From JABFXX01 sp964419605 (GTDB lineage Bacteria; Myxococcota_A; Polyangia; Haliangiales; Haliangiaceae), in assembly GCA_964419605.1 (NCBI GenBank), contig CAYQQM010000002.1:62001-126000 (forward strand): DNA of 64,000 nt. The letters are read 5' to 3'. Each line of letters begins with the position of its first letter. Positions within the stretch are counted from its first letter, which is position 1. The translations under genes were made by a program, and so were the position numbers. Below the pieces are notes generated by a model, which saw nothing but the letters and a program-made list of their open reading frames with translations, was not told where the DNA came from and searched no databases. Positions 61,570 to 64,000 of this stretch are shown in pieces.

Positions 61570-62816
61570 CTCGCCTTCTTGCACTCCTACTCCTCGGTGT
61601 AGGCGCATCCCCCGCCCGTGCCGAAGATCGGGCGCAAATTTCGACCATGCTGTTTCAGGAGAGCCGATCCGGCGACAAAGGCGGGCTAACGGTCGTGCAT
61701 CCGCAGGTCGACGTCGGAGCGGACATTGGCCGTTTCGTCGGAGTAGACCTCAGGTACGCGGCCGATGCCGTCACGGGCGCAACCGCAACGACCTACCAGG
61801 TCGACGCCGTTTCGGCGGCGACGTCGTTTTCCGACATTCGGCATGAAGGCACCCTCGCGCTGGCGCTACAAGGTCGCCGTTCCAAACTAGTTATCAATAC
61901 GACCTTTGGCACCGAACGCGACTACCTATCGCGCCAAATCGGCGGCACTGCATCGATCGATTTGCCAGGACGGAACACGAACGTGGCACTCGCGTACAGT
62001 CATTCGTTCGATGTGGTGTGTGACCGAGACAATGGCGATGCGATGCCACTGGAGCGACAAGCGCTGACCGGCGCCGAGACATGCGACAAGTCTGGCCTCA
62101 TGTTTGGAAAAGATCGCCCGGGTTTCACTCGGTGGCGCAAATTAGCAATCGACACAGCGCAATTCACGCTAACGCAAACCCTGTCGCCCACAATGAACCT
62201 TCAGGTGGCTGCCTACGGCCAGATTCTCGAGGGTTTCCAGTCGAATCCATACCGCCGCGTCAAAGTGGGTGGAAATTCGCCACAGGAACATATTCCCGAT
62301 ACGCGCGCCCGCTGGTCGGTAAAAGCGCGGCTGAATCGGTTCTTGCCCGCGCTTCGCGCCGCGGTGCATTTCGATGCGCGCTTTTACGACGATACCTGGC
62401 GCGTTTACGGCGGCGATGCCGAGCTCGGGTATTCGCAGTACCTCGGAACTTCCCTGTTGCTCAAAGTTCGCGCTCGCGTATATCAACAGGCGGCTGCAAA
62501 GTTTTTTAAAGACGCATTCTTCTATGAAACCGAGTCCACTGCAGGCGAGTACTACACTGGAGACCGCGAGCTATCGCCCGTCCGAAGCGCCCTCGTCGGC
62601 GCAAAATTGACGCTAATCACTGTGAGCGACGACCACCCGATCTGGGGACTATTCGACAAGCTGCAATTCCACGTGAAGGGCGACCTCCTCGTACTGGACC
62701 AAGTCGCTGCCGATAGCTCGCTTAGCAATCCCGCCGGGATATCCACGCAATTTCTCTACGGCAATAGCTTCGTAGACGCACTCGTGCTTCAAGCCGGACT
62801 GCAGGGAAATTATTAA
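61554..62816 (+). CDS. DUF3570-family outer-membrane protein
   Basis: 420 aa with a signal peptide (ends near SPARA), then a mature protein of about 395 aa with regular beta-barrel strands: VHPQVDVGADIGRFVGVDLRYAADAVTGAT near the start, SFSDIRHEGTLALAL, and a C-terminal LQGNY with final aromatic Tyr. The family is always found next to DUF4266 and often with ApbE or thioredoxin-like genes; none of the latter are in the window. TTG start at 61554 overlaps the DUF4266 stop. Role unknown. Confidence 0.85.
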   Translation: MRLQLTRLLALLLLGVGASPARAEDRAQISTMLFQESRSGDKGGLTVVHPQVDVGADIGRFVGVDLRYAADAVTGATATTYQVDAVSAATSFSDIRHEGTLALALQGRRSKLVINTTFGTERDYLSRQIGGTASIDLPGRNTNVALAYSHSFDVVCDRDNGDAMPLERQALTGAETCDKSGLMFGKDRPGFTRWRKLAIDTAQFTLTQTLSPTMNLQVAAYGQILEGFQSNPYRRVKVGGNSPQEHIPDTRARWSVKARLNRFLPALRAAVHFDARFYDDTWRVYGGDAELGYSQYLGTSLLLKVRARVYQQAAAKFFKDAFFYETESTAGEYYTGDRELSPVRSALVGAKLTLITVSDDHPIWGLFDKLQFHVKGDLLVLDQVAADSSLSNPAGISTQFLYGNSFVDALVLQAGLQGNY

Positions 62817-62902
62817 GGACGTTCAGTAGTTCCGGGTCTCCGATATCCTATTCTCAACGTCGTACTCGCTTCCACAACAGACGTTGCTGTACTCTTACCT
62901 AC

Positions 62903-64000
62903 ATGTACCGCTATGGCGACGGCACGCCCTTCCCCCTGGACGAAAACTTCATCGAAACGCTGACCATGGCGGTAGAAGCGTGCACCAACGCGTTCATGCC
63001 CCTCACCGAGCTCGACGAACGGCGCGAGCAGGCGAAAACGGCGCGTCTCGAGGCCGACCGTGAAGCCGCACGCCTAGCAGAACTCGACAGGGTACTTGCA
63101 GCTGCCTTGGCCCCCTATATGAGCTCCGACGCAAAGAATGGAGCGCAAACGCTCGGTGTGGCCCAAAAGGCCACCGTAACCACCAAACAAGCCATTCAGC
63201 AGGCGCGGGCACAGATCGATGGCCGAATTCGTTCGCTGGAGGGCCAAGCCGCCGCCTCGACCGCCGCTGAAGCAGTACTCGCTGCAATGCGCGCGTTCTT
63301 CGACCAATGCCAGCTGCCCAATGCCAAGTGGACCATGTCCTGGGACGCCCGATCCGCCGAAGCTGCGGGCACTGCCACGGCGTCATCGGGAAAGTTGGCG
63401 GCCAAATTCAGACTCAAGTTGGAATCCGCGCGTCAGCCAATTCGCGTCGATCAGGTAGCGGACGCCGTGATCGTTCACATGATGCGAAAGGCGTTCCTGG
63501 GCAAAACGAAGCCAGCCCCCGTCGACCTGGGCAAATACGTCATGGTTGCTTTTGAACGGACTCCGACGAGCACCGTGATCACGCTGCGCGAGAAACCAGA
63601 GAAACACTCCCAAGGCCTGCAATTCAGAGTCACCGAGCAAAGCGTGACCTGGCAGCCCGTATCTGCTACGGGCGAAACCGAACTCGATGTAAATCCACTC
63701 GATTCGGATGATGCAGCGGGTATTCTGCGGCTGGCCGACGGAGCCCACCGTGTACTAAAAGACCTGGTGAACCAGCGCGAGCTCGTCGATATCATTCTCA
63801 ATGGCCAACCACTGGCCAAGCTTGCCGAGCCGCGCGCAGTGCCGATGGACGTCCTTGAACAACTCACGCCGCTTTCCCGTTCTCTCCGCGAGCGCAGCCG
63901 AATGTCCGGCGAGCTGGTGATGAAGCGCGACATCGATGGCGGTCGCCGCGAAGAGCTCTTTGTGCCGCGGGCTCAGCTATCACAACACTTTGCGAAGCTA
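62903..64000 (+). CDS. Unrecognised cytoplasmic protein, cut by right window edge
   Basis: An open frame runs from ATG 62903 to the last base without a stop (366 codons), so the gene continues outside. The start MYRYGDGTPFPLDENFIETL is well formed and of a type seen in other Myxococcota proteins, though I cannot name a family. Residues about 40-105 form a charged helix (coiled coil likely), then mixed beta/helix segments with QPIRVDQVADAVIVHMMRK and later LTPLSRSLRERSRMSG. No signal peptide or membrane helix is visible. It starts 86 bases after the DUF3570 stop and may be in a separate operon. Confidence 0.75.
   Translation, partial: MYRYGDGTPFPLDENFIETLTMAVEACTNAFMPLTELDERREQAKTARLEADREAARLAELDRVLAAALAPYMSSDAKNGAQTLGVAQKATVTTKQAIQQARAQIDGRIRSLEGQAAASTAAEAVLAAMRAFFDQCQLPNAKWTMSWDARSAEAAGTATASSGKLAAKFRLKLESARQPIRVDQVADAVIVHMMRKAFLGKTKPAPVDLGKYVMVAFERTPTSTVITLREKPEKHSQGLQFRVTEQSVTWQPVSATGETELDVNPLDSDDAAGILRLADGAHRVLKDLVNQRELVDIILNGQPLAKLAEPRAVPMDVLEQLTPLSRSLRERSRMSGELVMKRDIDGGRREELFVPRAQLSQHFAKL

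Overview
The window reads as a high-GC, Gram-negative chromosome segment, most likely from Myxococcota or a related deltaproteobacterial lineage. This is inferred from gene content: many small Cys-rich lipoproteins, a delta-60 repeat protein, an MCE protein with a very long C-terminus, a DUF4266-DUF3570 pair and a large ATPase-TPR protein. No rRNA is present to confirm it. Genes are densely packed on both strands, and neighbouring genes often overlap by 1-8 bases (ATGA, GTGA or TAATG junctions).

Layout. 1-12.1 kb: tail of a Cys-rich secreted protein, gyrA, hemL, the F0 cluster atpZ-atpI-atpB-atpE with a terminator hairpin, a stand-alone cyclic-nucleotide-binding protein, a secreted protein, an acetyltransferase, then on the minus strand lipoprotein-glmS-moaC, and a GAF-GGDEF cyclase. 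12.1-15.4 kb: tRNA-Gly(GCC) followed by a small decayed integrative island: N-truncated tyrosine recombinase, unknown genes, a 308-aa protein coupled to a frameshifted PIN-domain nuclease, closed by an imperfect copy of the tRNA 3' end. 15.4-20.3 kb: a minus-strand envelope/metal stress operon (Spy/ZraP-like sensor, OmpR regulator, and a histidine kinase with an N-terminal LiaF-like domain and His-rich linker), then an acetyltransferase, a MAPEG protein and a small NTPase. 20.4-26.8 kb: a candidate iron-uptake locus (HTTM/gamma-carboxylase-like protein, imelysin lipoprotein, TonB receptor, delta-60 lipoprotein) with a possible Fur box. 27-29.2 kb: a 57-aa gene plus a Fic protein that lost its catalytic core, decayed DNA, and two small Cys-rich exported proteins.

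29.2-38.5 kb is housekeeping: ileS-lspA, dCMP deaminase, a YcbK-like peptidase, nadK-recN and rplM-rpsI. 39-45 kb holds a complete pyruvate dehydrogenase operon (pdhA, pdhB, pdhC, lpdA) followed by lipA, which makes the lipoyl cofactor those enzymes need; a 203-bp inverted-repeat element sits between lpdA and lipA. 45-52 kb: a class V aminotransferase, a lipoprotein, a glycerophosphodiesterase, an Mla-type lipid transport operon (alr-mlaE-mlaF-mlaD) and a Crp/Fnr regulator. 53.3-55 kb: thiS-thiG-thiE for thiazole phosphate synthesis and coupling, then tRNA-Thr(CGT). 55-64 kb: an acyltransferase, a tRNA nucleotidyltransferase-family gene, a 944-aa ATPase-TPR protein, an envelope cluster (lipoprotein, SH3b-barrel, DUF4266, DUF3570) and an unrecognised gene that runs off the right edge.

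Most notable for follow-up: the LiaF-like/His-rich/kinase fusion, the iron locus with a gamma-carboxylase-like membrane protein, the tRNA island with an uncharacterised PIN partner, the Fic remnant with its small partner, and two structured intergenic elements that share an internal motif and begin at stop codons.
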